From assembly GCA_025093555.1 (NCBI GenBank), contig JAIWNF010000011.1, positions 62,001-126,000 on the forward strand: a stretch of DNA of 64,000 nucleotides, in the 5' to 3' direction. A program made the position numbers and the translations under genes. Origin of the DNA: Circinella umbellata (taxonomy: Eukaryota > Mucoromycota > Mucoromycetes > Mucorales > Lichtheimiaceae). Shown here in pieces: positions 1 to 11,500 of the stretch. A model generated the notes under the pieces. It did not search any database. It had not been told where the DNA came from and was given only the letters and a program-made list of their open reading frames with translations. Positions within the stretch are counted from its first letter, which is position 1. Each line of letters opens with the position of its first letter.

Positions 1-3000
1 TCCATAACTCTCCCCCTATATTCTATTCCAGTTACAGCTACCACCATAACTGCTCAACACCCTACTAGTTTTACTTCTATTGCTACGCGTGGAGTACGAA
101 ACATCAGTAGCAATAACGCATCGGAAACGGTTACAGGTTATTGTTATTTTAAGAACACACGACGTGCTCTATTATTTTCTGTCTATAGCAACATTTAAAA
201 GCAAAATATTAGAAACAGAGAAACATTGGAAAAATTAAATCATTGTTCATATTGTTTTTTTTTTCTTTAGCCAATGACCTCGAGCAACGATATAACCAGT
301 TTCGACCAAAATCTTCTATTTTTCCTACTGCGTTTCCTGGTAATGATCGTGTTCCCCAAAAACAAGGTAGTATTTGCTTTCACAGCGTCCCCAACACAAC
401 AATAAACATGACTTCCCAACCATGACTTTAAAACGAAAAACATGATTTTTTCTTCTTCTTGTTGAACTAATAATTACAATAACAATACACATTACTTTTT
501 TTTTATCAGACCGACATGTGGTGATATTAGGTAAATTTTGTTCTATTCGACTTTATCAATAAATAACAAATAAGCTAACTCAACAAATAATAATAATAGG
601 ATCAGGTTGGGGAGGTAAAAAGAAGATTATGCATATTCTTTTCTCTTTTCTTTTGTTTGTATAATACATTTTTTGAAAACCAGACTAATGGCTAACTCAT
701 CGCAAAACAAAATAATAATCTTTTGTTTATGATAAACACTAAGGGTTCAAACTCATGCGTGAACTAAAAAAATCTAACTATAATGTGACCATGATTTCGC
801 CACGGTAAATATAACTATTTCATTATCCCCTAAAAGTCAAAGTTCTAATGTTTTTATACAATAATAATACAGAAACCACTTTGTGTTTACTCCTTTGCTT
901 GCCAGGTAAAAATAAGTTTATGATTTTTTCCCAGACATTTTGTTATGCATAGAACTCCAAGGAAAATAAGTGTTTGACAACAAGTGTAACAAATTATAAT
1001 AGTACTTCGGTTGGAACTTTGGAATTCCGTTGTATTACTGAACCGGTACGAAATGATTCGAGCAACCACAGCTATTATCAAGCGCAATGTAATGATATTG
1101 GTAAGTTGTATATATTATAACAGTAGCAACAAACAACATACAAATATTCTTGAAAACACATCGTCCTGAAACACGGCCGATTGCATGTCTTTTTATTCTT
1201 AATGTTTTATTGTAGTAGAAAAAAACTTTAAATTCAACATTATAAATAATCTAAGTTATTTTATCGCTTTTAGATTTTGAGAATCAACGAGTTCATTGTA
1301 CCTCATGGATTGGTGAGAGTAAGAAATTGAACTTTTATATAACTATTTATGCAACAGATATAAAATGTTACACAAATCTCTCCGAGAATGACAACTTGTT
1401 TAATTTCTAACACGCGGCTATTATATAGAAAATGGAGAACCTTTTCAACTTAAATATGATACATTGGTTATCGCCGTCGGATCCCATTGCAACACATTCA
1501 ATATACCTGGAGTCGGTGAACATGCGCATTTTCTAAAGGATATCAATGATGCCCGTAGAATTAGGAAGCGAATTATTGAATGTAAGAATAGGCTTTAAAT
1601 ATTATTACACCTATTCTATTATCAATCAGATAAAACACTAGTAGTGGTATATATATTATCTATCTAGTACACGTCACATATCACCATCACTGTATAAGTA
1701 ATCCTATTTGTATATACAAACTAAACAAAACACAATGCTGACTTGTTTTCTTTACCTCTTTTCTTTTTCTTGATTTGAACCATCTCATTATTATGACTAT
1801 GTTTTAGGCTTTGAAGAGGCTTCTCGTCCCGGCCTTCATGAAAAAACAAAAAATGATCTGTTACATTTTGTTGTCGTCGGTGGTGGACCAACAGTAAGTT
1901 TTTTTAAAAGTTATTTAGAAAAGACCTGCAATACTAATAAAGCCCCATCCTTCAATTCTACTCCATCATTATCATATACAAAAAAAATATAACCAAAATG
2001 AAAAAATACTCAACAAACTACTTTTCTATTACTATTTTTTTTCTTATCAGGGAATCGAATTCTCTGCTGAATTATGTGATTTTATTTCCAAAGATGCTAT
2101 TCGGACCTACCCTGAAGATTTGGTTTCGCGCGTAAGAATGACGTTGTACGATGTAGCACCACAAATATTAGGGTCGTTCGATTCTCAATTATCGGAATAT
2201 GCCCATAAAAAATTTAGGCATAAAGGGATCGAAATTAAAACAAGTAAGTTTTTTTTAACTTTATCGACTATATTATTTTACGTGACTAATTAAAAAAAAT
2301 GCTGATGTACTTGTAATATTTCTAACTAAAAACCAATACTACATTATGATATGATTGACGTTTATAATGTTATATCAGAGCGGTTTGTTGATCAAGTTCA
2401 GGCCGATCACCTTGTCATACGTGATGAAGGAAAAGGTCAGTAATAATACATATTGATAAAAAAATAGGGATAAATAATTCTTTTTGTTGTTTATATCGAT
2501 CTAAAAAAAGTCTTATCTTCATCTTAGTTCCATATGGCTTATTGGTTTGGGCAACCGGATTAACTCCGAGTCCTCTTATTGATACATTAGCCGATCGAGT
2601 TGCCTTGGACGCCGGAAACCAAAGGTTTGTATCAGTAGAATAGTGGCATTATACAATAATGTGTTTTGTTTATTTGTTGTCACATTATATTTGTCGGTGA
2701 GAAGACACTAAGTCGAAAATCTTTAATTTTTATGCAGAATGATAACGGATGGAAAACTACAGCTACTTGAAAAGAATAGTTTGAACACGCTACAAAATGT
2801 GTAAGCAATCATTCAATTACTTCGTTTTATTTTGTCTTAGATTCCTCGTTCGGTCTTTATCAATAGATATGGAAATTGTCCCACATCATCATTAACTCGT
2901 CATTTTATTAAAAAAAATGCCTTTTTTTGTTGTATAAAAGCTATGCTTTAGGGGATTGCGCAACGATTGATGATTATGATTTACCGGCGACAGCTCAAGG

Positions 3001-3660
3001 TAAAATTTATGAAAAATTAACAGAAAAGAATAGAAATCCTACTTAGAGGAGTGGCCATCTGTAAATAATAATGAAAAATTTTATTTTCTGAAATAGTTGC
3101 TACACAAAAGGCATCATATATAGCAAAAGGTTTGGATTTTTTTTTCTTGCCTGACTATAATATTACAAAAAACAGAAGAGGTTTGGGGATGGCGGAAAAA
3201 ATTACTGTGCTAACCTAATAAATAAATGGATATACCACTTTTTATTGCTGTAATGCATATAGTGGTACTCGCTGAAGAAAATAACAAGACCAAGACCACG
3301 CCACATAGTAACTTTATGTTTAAAAATAGAGGCAAGATGGTGTTTATTGGATCTTCAGAAGCACTCATCGATATGTCATCAGTTCATGAACTGGCTAAAC
3401 AGTCGGGCCGCCTGGCATGGTGTCTTTGGCGTTCTGCTTATTTAGGTATGACTTTTAGTATTCGTAACAGAATGTTAATTCCATACCACTGGTAAGTGTT
3501 TCGTACCTGACTCTTTATTTTATAAATAATAATAATAATAATAATAATAATGTATCATTATCTATATATTTTAAATTGTATTAATCGTAGTACTGCTTGT
3601 TTATAATAACATCATAGGTTTCTGACATGGTGCTTCGGTCGAGATATTAGCCGTTTTTAA
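1..3660 (+). CDS. NDE1: Alternative (type II) NADH:ubiquinone oxidoreductase, mitochondrial; 5' end outside the window
   Basis: Single-polypeptide flavoprotein that passes electrons from NADH to ubiquinone at the inner mitochondrial membrane without pumping protons. About 488 residues are visible in 18 exons: 32-136, 271-366, 510-530, 600-614, 744-804, 873-905, 1003-1100, 1274-1312, 1429-1581, 1808-1893, 2051-2243, 2379-2435, 2528-2624, 2738-2800, 2941-2999, 3097-3129, 3278-3491, 3618-3660. Phases agree at every junction. Motifs in order: first Rossmann motif HVVILGSGWGG (FAD), FTPLLAS, LEFRCITEPVR, second Rossmann motif FVVVGGGPTGIEFSAEL (NADH), YALGDC (FAD), and the family C-terminus FLTWCFGRDISRF. 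The Ser/Thr/Arg-rich start resembles a mitochondrial presequence. An acceptor-like site at 30-31 implies at least one exon upstream. No EF-hand insertion is seen. The first donor (GTTATT at 137) is non-consensus, so that junction is the least certain. External versus internal type cannot be decided; the symbol is by family. Confidence 0.93.
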
Positions 3661-3803
3661 ATTATTTTTTATTAATATACATGGCGTATCATATTATATA
3701 CAAAAATATCTCAAAATGAAACTTTCTTTCTATATAGTTATAAAGTTATATAACATAGTTGATGTTGATGTTGTAGATTATAGATATAATAAATTATGTT
3801 TTT

Positions 3804-4566
3804 TTATAGAAAGAATTTTTTCTTTTCTCCACCTTCTTCACGAATGGGTGGCCAATTTGATTGTTCTGACTCTTCATTTTTTGGTGCATTTGGTGCAGGG
3901 GTTGTTGATTGTTGTTGTGGTGCTTCACTTGATGCAATTACTGTTTTCAAATATAAAAAAAATAGGAGAAAGAATGTATGTGTCAAGAAAGGAGTGTTCT
4001 CAGTTTTTTTCTTCAAAAAGAAGTAATTAATATGTTTTATGCTTACACTTATCAAGATAATCATCGTCAATGTCTTCATCATTTTCATCATGCTGTGGTC
4101 TTCCACCATTCAAAAGTACCATACGAATCTCTTCACGAAAATCGTCATTAAATTCTTGGCCCTTTTCAATCCTCTCAACAATTTCTTTTAATAATCGAAT
4201 CTTGTGTTCTGTCTTCTCTTCATATTCCTTTCTTTCCATTTTTAACCAGATAAGTTGTAACGCCTCAGAACCGAATACAACCCACATTAAATATTCAAGA
4301 AAATATGGTAAATGACGTTGTCGTTTAAAATGATATGCCAATGAGCTAATGTTACCCGAACCGAAATGAGCTTCTCGACCAACATTCGATTCTCCTGCTG
4401 TTGTACTTGCCCATCGTGTACCATATCCTTTATTGCTATTGTTTAATTGTGTAGTCATTGTAGTACGCCGATTTAATTGTCGCTGTTGCCAAGTAACTCG
4501 CTGCGAAGCAGCTCGTTGTTGTCGAGTAATATTGGTTGTAAATAAACGTGGTATAAATGATCGCAT
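3804..4566 (-). CDS. Orphan mitochondrial-type single-pass membrane protein
   Basis: Two exons (4047-4566 and 3804-3940, sense leftward) joined by a GTAAGC...CAG intron give 218 residues. The N-terminus is basic and hydroxylated without acidic residues (MRSFIPRLFTTNITRQQRAA), typical of a mitochondrial presequence. One hydrophobic stretch follows near residues 88-105 (PYFLEYLMWVVFGSEALQLI), then a charged helix (KMERKEYEEKTEHKIRLLKE) likely to be coiled coil, and an acidic, Pro/Gln-rich tail ending KKKFFL. The layout resembles small fungal inner-membrane assembly factors. I do not firmly recognise the family; one of the fungal mitochondrial DUF families (possibly DUF5321) is a guess. It lies tail-to-tail with the NADH dehydrogenase gene (143 bp apart) and head-to-head with RNase H2A (219 bp), so it probably shares a promoter with the latter. 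Confidence 0.75.
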
Positions 4567-4785
4567 AGCAATCTATAATTCTCGTGAATAAGTGCGGTTG
4601 TCCTTTTCTTTTGTTTCCTTTGGTGCAAGATCCATTAAGCCCTTTGATAGCCCAATCCACCACAGCCCAATTTTGTGACTGGTGGATCCTTATATGGAAA
4701 TTTTTCCGTTTAATATCACGAAATCGCGTTTTTTCGTTATTTTTTCTTCCAACTTTTACATTTACAAAAAAAGACAGAATCAAGA
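4567..4785. promoter_or_regulatory. Bidirectional promoter region with two CCAAT boxes
   Basis: The 219 bp between two divergent start codons holds two CCAAT pentamers 10 bp apart (4652-4656 and 4667-4671) within a locally GC-richer stretch. CCAAT pairs are bound by the Hap2/3/5 (NF-Y) complex in fungi. Sharing between the two genes is inferred from the spacing only. Confidence 0.45.
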
Positions 4786-6651
4786 ATGAGTGAGGGAACC
4801 GATCGATTACCATCAGTTCAATTACCATTAAGTAAATCATATACATATGCAAGTCCAATACCACAATCATTAGTTGATTCTAATGAACCATGTATGCTTG
4901 GCGTTGACGAAGCTGGTCGTGGTCCATGTTTAGGTAACCATGGAAAGAGGGTGGCAAAAAGGGACAAAAACGTGAACACGAAAAAAGAAAAACAAAAAAA
5001 TATTAAACCTTATTTTTTTTCCAGGACCAATGGTTTATGCCGTTTGTTATTATCCTGCTTCTCGTCATGAAGAATTTAAAACGCTGGGATTCGATGGTAA
5101 TAATAATGATACTAGTTGCTATTATATATATCTATATATTGAAATGCAACTATTATCCACCTTATTCTGGAAAAAAATAGATAATTTATGCATGAATATT
5201 CTTAAAATTTTACAGATTCCAAAAAATTGACAGAAGAAAGACGTGTCGATCTTTCGAAAATTATTCAACAAAACCTTGATTGGGTCGGTTGGGCCGTTCA
5301 TGTCATTTCTCCCCAAGATATTTCTTCCAACATGTTTAGTCGGTAAGAAAAAAAAACAAAAACAAAAAGGGAAAAAGAGAACGTTTTTTCTGTTTTTTTT
5401 TTTTTTTTGTATCAATTATTATGAACTATTTTTTTTATCTGTACTCTAAAACTCTCTTTCTCAAACTTACAAAACATGTAATATTTTTATATTAGTCCTC
5501 CTTATAATCTTAATGAAATGGCACATAATGCAACAATGCAATTGATACGCGATGTATTAAATGCTAAAATCAACTTAACAGAGGTACTACAAAAAGAAAA
5601 TATTTTTCTTTTTTTATATATTTATAAAGTTATATTGAATTGAGCAACCTACACTAAATATCTATATATAATTACTATTAAACTATTCCTTAAATAAAGT
5701 AGTAGTTAGTAGTACTTATAATATAGTAAGAAAAAAAATTAAAAAGAGCAAATAATATTAATGTGGTACTTAGATCTTTGTGGATCCTGTTGGTCCATCC
5801 AAGTCGTACAAGGAGAAACTGTCTCGATACTTTCCAGGTATCGAGATAACTGTTGAACCGCATGCTGATGCTTTATATGCTTCAGTAAGTGCAGCAAGTA
5901 TTTGCGCCAAAGTTACCCGCGACCAAGTATTACAGTACTGGATTTGGTTAGAGCCTGAATTAGAAGACAAAGTATCAAAGGAATTTGGTTCAGGTTACCC
6001 ATCAGGTAAAAAACAAAAAGAAAGAAAAACAATACTAGAGAGAGATAGAGAGAGGAGGAAAGGTGTTACAGTGATAGGGCGTATTTTTTTTTTCGGTCAA
6101 GGTGGTACTCATAATAAAAAAAATTGACCCGGGTGTGTTTTGTGATCTGTGCTTCCTGAACTATTTTAAAAGATCCAAACACCGTAAGGTGGTTAGATAA
6201 AAATGAAGTCCCTTTTTTTGGCTTCCCCAGTTTAATTCGATTTAGCTGGAAAACTATCAGTCATCGTATGGAAAATACTCTTGATGTTCAATGGTAATTT
6301 TTTCAAAAAAAAACTTTTTTTTTTACTATACTAAGATCATATGTGATTGTGAGTAAAGACGGTGACTATGGAAACCTTGGGTAACCATGGAAACTAACCA
6401 ATGGGTTTCATTACAATATATATGATATTTATTAATTCACTGTAATATATAACAAATATCATCGGTAATTGATGACATAAAAAAACACAAGGTCGGAAGA
6501 TGAAGATGAAGAAGACACTAAGCCGAAAAACCCAAGAAAACGGAAACCACAGGAAACGCCGACACCAAACAAAGATATTAAGAAAAATCAACATCATATG
6601 AATGGCAGAACATACAAGCAACTTTACTTAGAAACTGTCAATACCCTTTAA
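4786..6651 (+). CDS. RNH201: Ribonuclease H2 catalytic subunit A
   Basis: Nuclease that cuts the RNA strand of RNA:DNA hybrids and removes single ribonucleotides from genomic DNA, working in the nucleus with subunits B and C. Seven exons: 4786-4933, 5025-5096, 5216-5342, 5496-5583, 5774-6005, 6173-6293, 6492-6651; 315 residues, close to human RNASEH2A (299). Catalytic carboxylates are all present: GVDEAGRGP gives the Asp-Glu pair, IFVDPVGPS the third acid, and HADALYASVSAASICAKVTRD the fourth. The GSGYPSDPNT loop carries the Tyr that senses the ribonucleotide. The end NGRTYKQLYLETVNTL resembles the tail of the human subunit, preceded by an acidic then basic linker (SEDEDEEDTKPKNPRKRKP) that may be a nuclear localisation signal. 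The ATG at 4786 is the first in frame and sits in a good AAGAATGAGT context. Confidence 0.95.
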
Positions 6652-7564
6652 AAAGAATACATAATAATGATAATAATCAACATTTCATTTAACAACGTAA
6701 TGTGTACATACTTTATATAAATTCAATTACATAAATATTCATGCATGCCAGCTTCAGTTCCTGTACTCCCCTCCTGCCGCATTTTTCTTCATTGCCATGC
6801 GATACTTATAGCTTATTATTTATACAAAATATGATTTTCTTTTTACCACTCTAAATACTTTAATTGACAAAAACAGCTCCTCCTTTTTTCAGTTAGCTTC
6901 TTTTTTTCTATTCTACTGAAATATTATGATGTTATACGTAAAAGAGAAACAAACAGAAGAAAAGGGGGGAGATAGAGAGAAGGATAGGAGGTTTGGGGGT
7001 GTGGGTTGATTTTTTTTTTGTTCATAATCGAGTGTGTAAAAAAATCAGAGTTCGCTGTCATTGAAGAATAACCTTTCTTGTCCTGTACTACAATTAACAA
7101 CGTGCAACCAAACGTTAACCTTTAGCGGGAATCATCCATGATCTAAGAATAAACCGGTGTTATATAGCTTTTTATTTTTTTGCTCTCGTTGAATATAATG
7201 ACAATATAATACACTAATGAGCTATAATGATGGATAATGATTTATTGTTGATTGTTGGTGTTTTTTTTTGTGTTATTGTAATATATTGTACACCATACAA
7301 AGATTTTTTTTTTATTATTTAATAAATAATAAGAATCTCATCAATGCGATTTCTTTTTCTTTCTTTCTTTTTTTTTCTACACTAAAGCTAAAACCTTTCT
7401 TTGGACTGTTTATATAATAATCTATTCTATAGCTAACTATTCTTTTTCTTTTTCTTTCCCTTTCTCTTTCTCTTTTTTTTCGTCTTTTTAATTTTTTTAA
7501 ACACATAACTTCCAATCACTTCAAAAACAACAACAAAAAATAACGAATAGCTTTTTTTTCTCAT
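6652..7564. other. Intergenic region with pyrimidine-rich promoter tract
   Basis: No supportable gene in this 0.9 kb. It should hold the 3' UTR of RNase H2A and the promoter of the zinc-ribbon gene. A long CT-rich stretch at 7340-7495 lies just upstream of that gene's ATG and probably belongs to its promoter or 5' UTR. Confidence 0.4.
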
Positions 7565-8119
7565 ATGAACAAGAAAAAACCGACAATTCGAGGCATTAAG
7601 CAGAATCTTTATAACTTCACCACAACGATATTACATTTTGGCCGCCGCCGAACAAAAAAAACAAGTCAACAGGAACGTAGTCTTAGTCGGCATGAGAAAA
7701 ATGATACAACACGATCGCCATCACCACCAGTTAATAATACTTCATCGATATCCATATCCTTGCCTCCAAATTCGAAACCTCAATCACTACCACAACTACC
7801 ACAACCGCAATCACGGTCCAAACGATTGACTGCCCGAGTTCTCGGATTACACAATAAAATCTGGCGTAGAAAAAAGGAGAACGACTCTTGTAAGAAACAA
7901 CAACGAGAATTATCACAGGGAGAGGAATACGAAGATGAGGAAGACGAAGAATCCCAACCAGCTGTATGTGGATGCGGTCGACCACTAGAGGCTGGATGGG
8001 AATGTTCTTATTGTCGTTTTACGTGTCCTACTTGTCACCGTGCTCTTGGTGAAGGAGAACAGTGCAGTCGTTGTCAACCAAGTAATTCACCATTACCAGC
8101 TTCAACGATCACAGGTTGA
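7565..8119 (+). CDS. Small protein with a C-terminal double zinc ribbon
   Basis: Intronless 184-residue protein. Residues 1-110 are basic, Ser/Pro/Gln-rich and predicted disordered, with clusters such as GRRRTKK and WRRKKE. Residues 118-130 are strongly acidic. The C-terminus has eight cysteines in four pairs: C135-x-C137, C147-x2-C150, C154-x2-C157 and C167-x2-C170, with G and P spacing typical of zinc-ribbon knuckles. This is the double-zinc-ribbon arrangement used for protein-protein or nucleic-acid contacts; the partner cannot be told from sequence. No signal peptide or membrane segment is seen. I do not recognise it as a named protein; it may be restricted to Mucoromycota. The ATG follows a long CT-rich leader. 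Confidence 0.75.
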   Translation: MNKKKPTIRGIKQNLYNFTTTILHFGRRRTKKTSQQERSLSRHEKNDTTRSPSPPVNNTSSISISLPPNSKPQSLPQLPQPQSRSKRLTARVLGLHNKIWRRKKENDSCKKQQRELSQGEEYEDEEDEESQPAVCGCGRPLEAGWECSYCRFTCPTCHRALGEGEQCSRCQPSNSPLPASTITG

Positions 8120-8122
8120 TCG

Positions 8123-8570
8123 TGGCCCACTTGTCAAGTAAAGAACATATCATACCCCTTGAACCAACCAACCAACAAGAAAAATCAACAATGGCCGCTT
8201 TTTCAAATTTTTAACACGTTCTACAACAACATACATGTATTATAATTATTATCAAGAAAAGAAAGAAATTCAACTTATTTAACAACAAACAACAAGAAAA
8301 AAATAACAATCTCTAAGAAATTAAGGAAAGCGATAAAAAAAAGCGGAAGACGCACACAATTTACCATAATCACATAAAAAAACACCCTCCGTTTACAGGT
8401 TCAAAAACCAGTACATGTAATAGTTTCGTCATCTACTTATCTCATATCTACCTTCTACGATAATGCACAGCATTGCTTTCTTTTTATATATATATATATT
8501 TATATAAATAGTTAAATAGTAACTATTATTATTATTACTCTTTTTTTCGTTTTCTTTATAATATACAAAT
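8123..8570. other. Convergent 3' intergenic spacer
   Basis: 450 bp of AT-rich sequence between the stop codons of the zinc-ribbon gene (+) and MED12 (-). It should contain both 3' UTRs. I see no other gene. Confidence 0.5.
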
Positions 8571-11500
8571 TTATGGCAATTCGCCATCTTCCATATCTTG
8601 TTGCTTCCGCTGTTGTTGCTGTTCTGTCATCTTTAATGATTGCCGCTGTTGTTGTTGCTGTTGTTGTTGTTGGTTATGATTATGATGATGTTGAGAATGT
8701 TTCTGTTGTATTAGTTGGTGCTGCTGTGATTTATGTTGATCATTTACTTTATAAACTACTCCATTATCATTTGTCGTCGTCGAATTATTCAATTCTGCTT
8801 CTTCATCTTTTACTTTCCTTCGTCGTTTTATTGAACGATGACCCACCATACCAACATGTATTGCTAAAGAATCATCATCTTCTTCAGTAAGTGATGGAAG
8901 GCCATCACCAAAACCAAAATGATACCATCGTATATAAGTATTTTCTGTCTTTTTCGTCTTTCGTCCATGGAATAAACTAAAACTGATAGGTGTGTCATTA
9001 TCATGCGGTTGTTCACTAGCATAATCTTCTAGCCACTCCCACGGCTTGGATTGTTCCATACATGATTCCAAGTGTTGCTGTTGCATCTGAGGATCTGTGG
9101 CGTTTGCAACGCCCACCAACGAAGACGCCAGTCGGGTGTTTGAAAGATAAATGTTATGTGTGAGAAAAGGTAAGATACGTTTAACTCGATAATGAAGCAT
9201 AGAAGGTACACAATTTAGTTCGTTTTGCATTGCCTAATATAAGTATAACCAAAAGAAAAAAACCGGTTTAGGTGAGACATATGCATACACAAGCACAAGC
9301 TACGAACCTAATTGATCCGTCGTATGTCACAATTCTCTCTCTCTCTCTCTCTTTCACCCCCCCAAAAAACAAGTTACTAAACTTACTGAAAGATGTAAAA
9401 GATTGGTTTTTCGTAAATCCTTTGGTACTTCTACAAGGAGTTCCAAAATAAATGAAAAAAATAATTATCATTATATGATGAGAAAAATGCAAAAAAAAAA
9501 GAAGTCGAGAACAATCTCCTAATATTATTATGTTTCTCTTGCACACAACCCCCCCAAAAATATAAATAAATAAATAAATCAAGTGTATTACCATCAATAA
9601 GTAATGAAATCAGGTCAAGAACAAATTCGAACATACGCTCTTGATTACCATTCCCATGAACAATAGGATTCTATTATAAATATCAAATAATAATAATTAG
9701 AACTGATGTCATACAATATATTTAAAGAAAAAAAAGCAGAATCTTACTCCAAGTAATGGGACTAAAACCTTTATCCATTCTAATATATCACATTCGTGCT
9801 CCTTCGGATGTTCCCATATCAACGAAACAAATGGAACCATTAATCGTAATCTTAAAAGCAAACTGTTATATAATAATAATAGTAATAACAATTTGTTGTT
9901 GGGGGGTGTTAAGATCCAAAAAAAAATTGGAATACACATACATTTGTACACACATATACACAAAGAACGAATTTTTATTATACTGATCCATATTATTTAC
10001 CTTATTCGGATGTCTTGAAGCATCACACTTGTTGGTGTGGCTGCTGGTTCACTCTCAGGTAGACCTTCCGTCTTTAGTAACGTGACAGCAACATCCTATG
10101 GTACCACAAAGAATTATTAATCAAACGGGTTTTATAGAGTCAGTCGATAGTTTTTTTTTTCAATTTCGTTTTTTAATAAATTAACAAAAAAAAAGCCAAG
10201 TTAAAAAACGTACCACATTCTTGACTAGTTGGAGTGCACGCGATGCATCAGCGAATGAAACGTGACGCACACTTTCCATTACTTTATACACATTCATCGC
10301 CTTTTTAAACTGTTCAACTTGTCGGAAAAGTGTTTGAATTAGATCTATCTTTTTTTCATTACTCCACACATCTTTGGCTAATAGATGTTGCATTATAAGA
10401 TAAAAAGCTTGGCATCGTTGTCCATATTGTGCTGATGATATTGGTTCACATAATCCACCACTATCATTACTACAAGTAAGTAAAATGGTATACGGGAAAC
10501 TTGTTGTATTCACAGATGTTGTTTCTTCAGAACTATGATTGTTATTATTACTGTTGTTGATTCCTTCCAACATGTGTACACCATGATTCAAAAGAGCCAA
10601 TAAGATAGGCTCTCGTAAGCCGTGTATTAAGTTAATTAGGAAATCAAATCGGCGTTGGGTATTTTGTTGTTGAGTTTCTGTATCACTTGCTGACGCAAGC
10701 ACAGCATCGAAAAAGAATTTAACAAATAAATCAAGTTCCTTGTTCATTGATTCGCCATTTTCTGTTGCTGAAACTGTTACTCCTGTAGATGTAGGTGCTG
10801 GACTTGTATCAATTACCATCGCATCGGTTGTGGTATCTTGAGTACCAGGTTGTACTCCTGTGGATGATGACGATGTTGTCGTCGTACCAGAATGCTGATT
10901 AATCATAATATTATCAAGTAACAGATTCAGCTGGACACGACACTGTTCCTCGTTCCACTGACTTAAGTTAGCAAAAACAGCTTGCAACCGCTGACCAAAG
11001 TCTGGCTCTAATAAATCAGTAGGCACCATGCTGTCTTGACAATTATCTTGGCCCATATTTATATTACCACCAATCAATTCATCAACGATACTTAGCATTT
11101 TTTTCCGTATTTCACCTTCTCCACCAGCATTATGATGTTGAGTTGCAAAATGGTGATAAATGCTATTGACATCTCGGGTACATGCTCGTCGGAACCATTC
11201 CAATTGTAAAAGATCTGTTCGTAACTTGAGTAGATCTTGAATTAATAGACTACTATAAGGTAAGTTAGATACAATAATAATTGAATTTCGAACAAGTCCA
11301 AACATATAATCCAATTTATCAAGATTCGTCGCTAATTGAGGTTGTCTCTGAACTTGTAATTGGAAGATTTCATCTGTTCGTAAAACCCATGGATGATAAA
11401 CACCAACAGCTTGTCGTAGTTGTTGTTCGGAACAACAATGATCCTGTACCACAAGCATTTCTACCAAATCAATAAGATTTTTACACAATTGGCGTAACGG

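Noticed and set aside
8573..8890. Plus-strand ORF rich in Val/Ala opposite the end of MED12
   Set aside because: It is the antisense of the Gln/Asn-rich MED12 tail.
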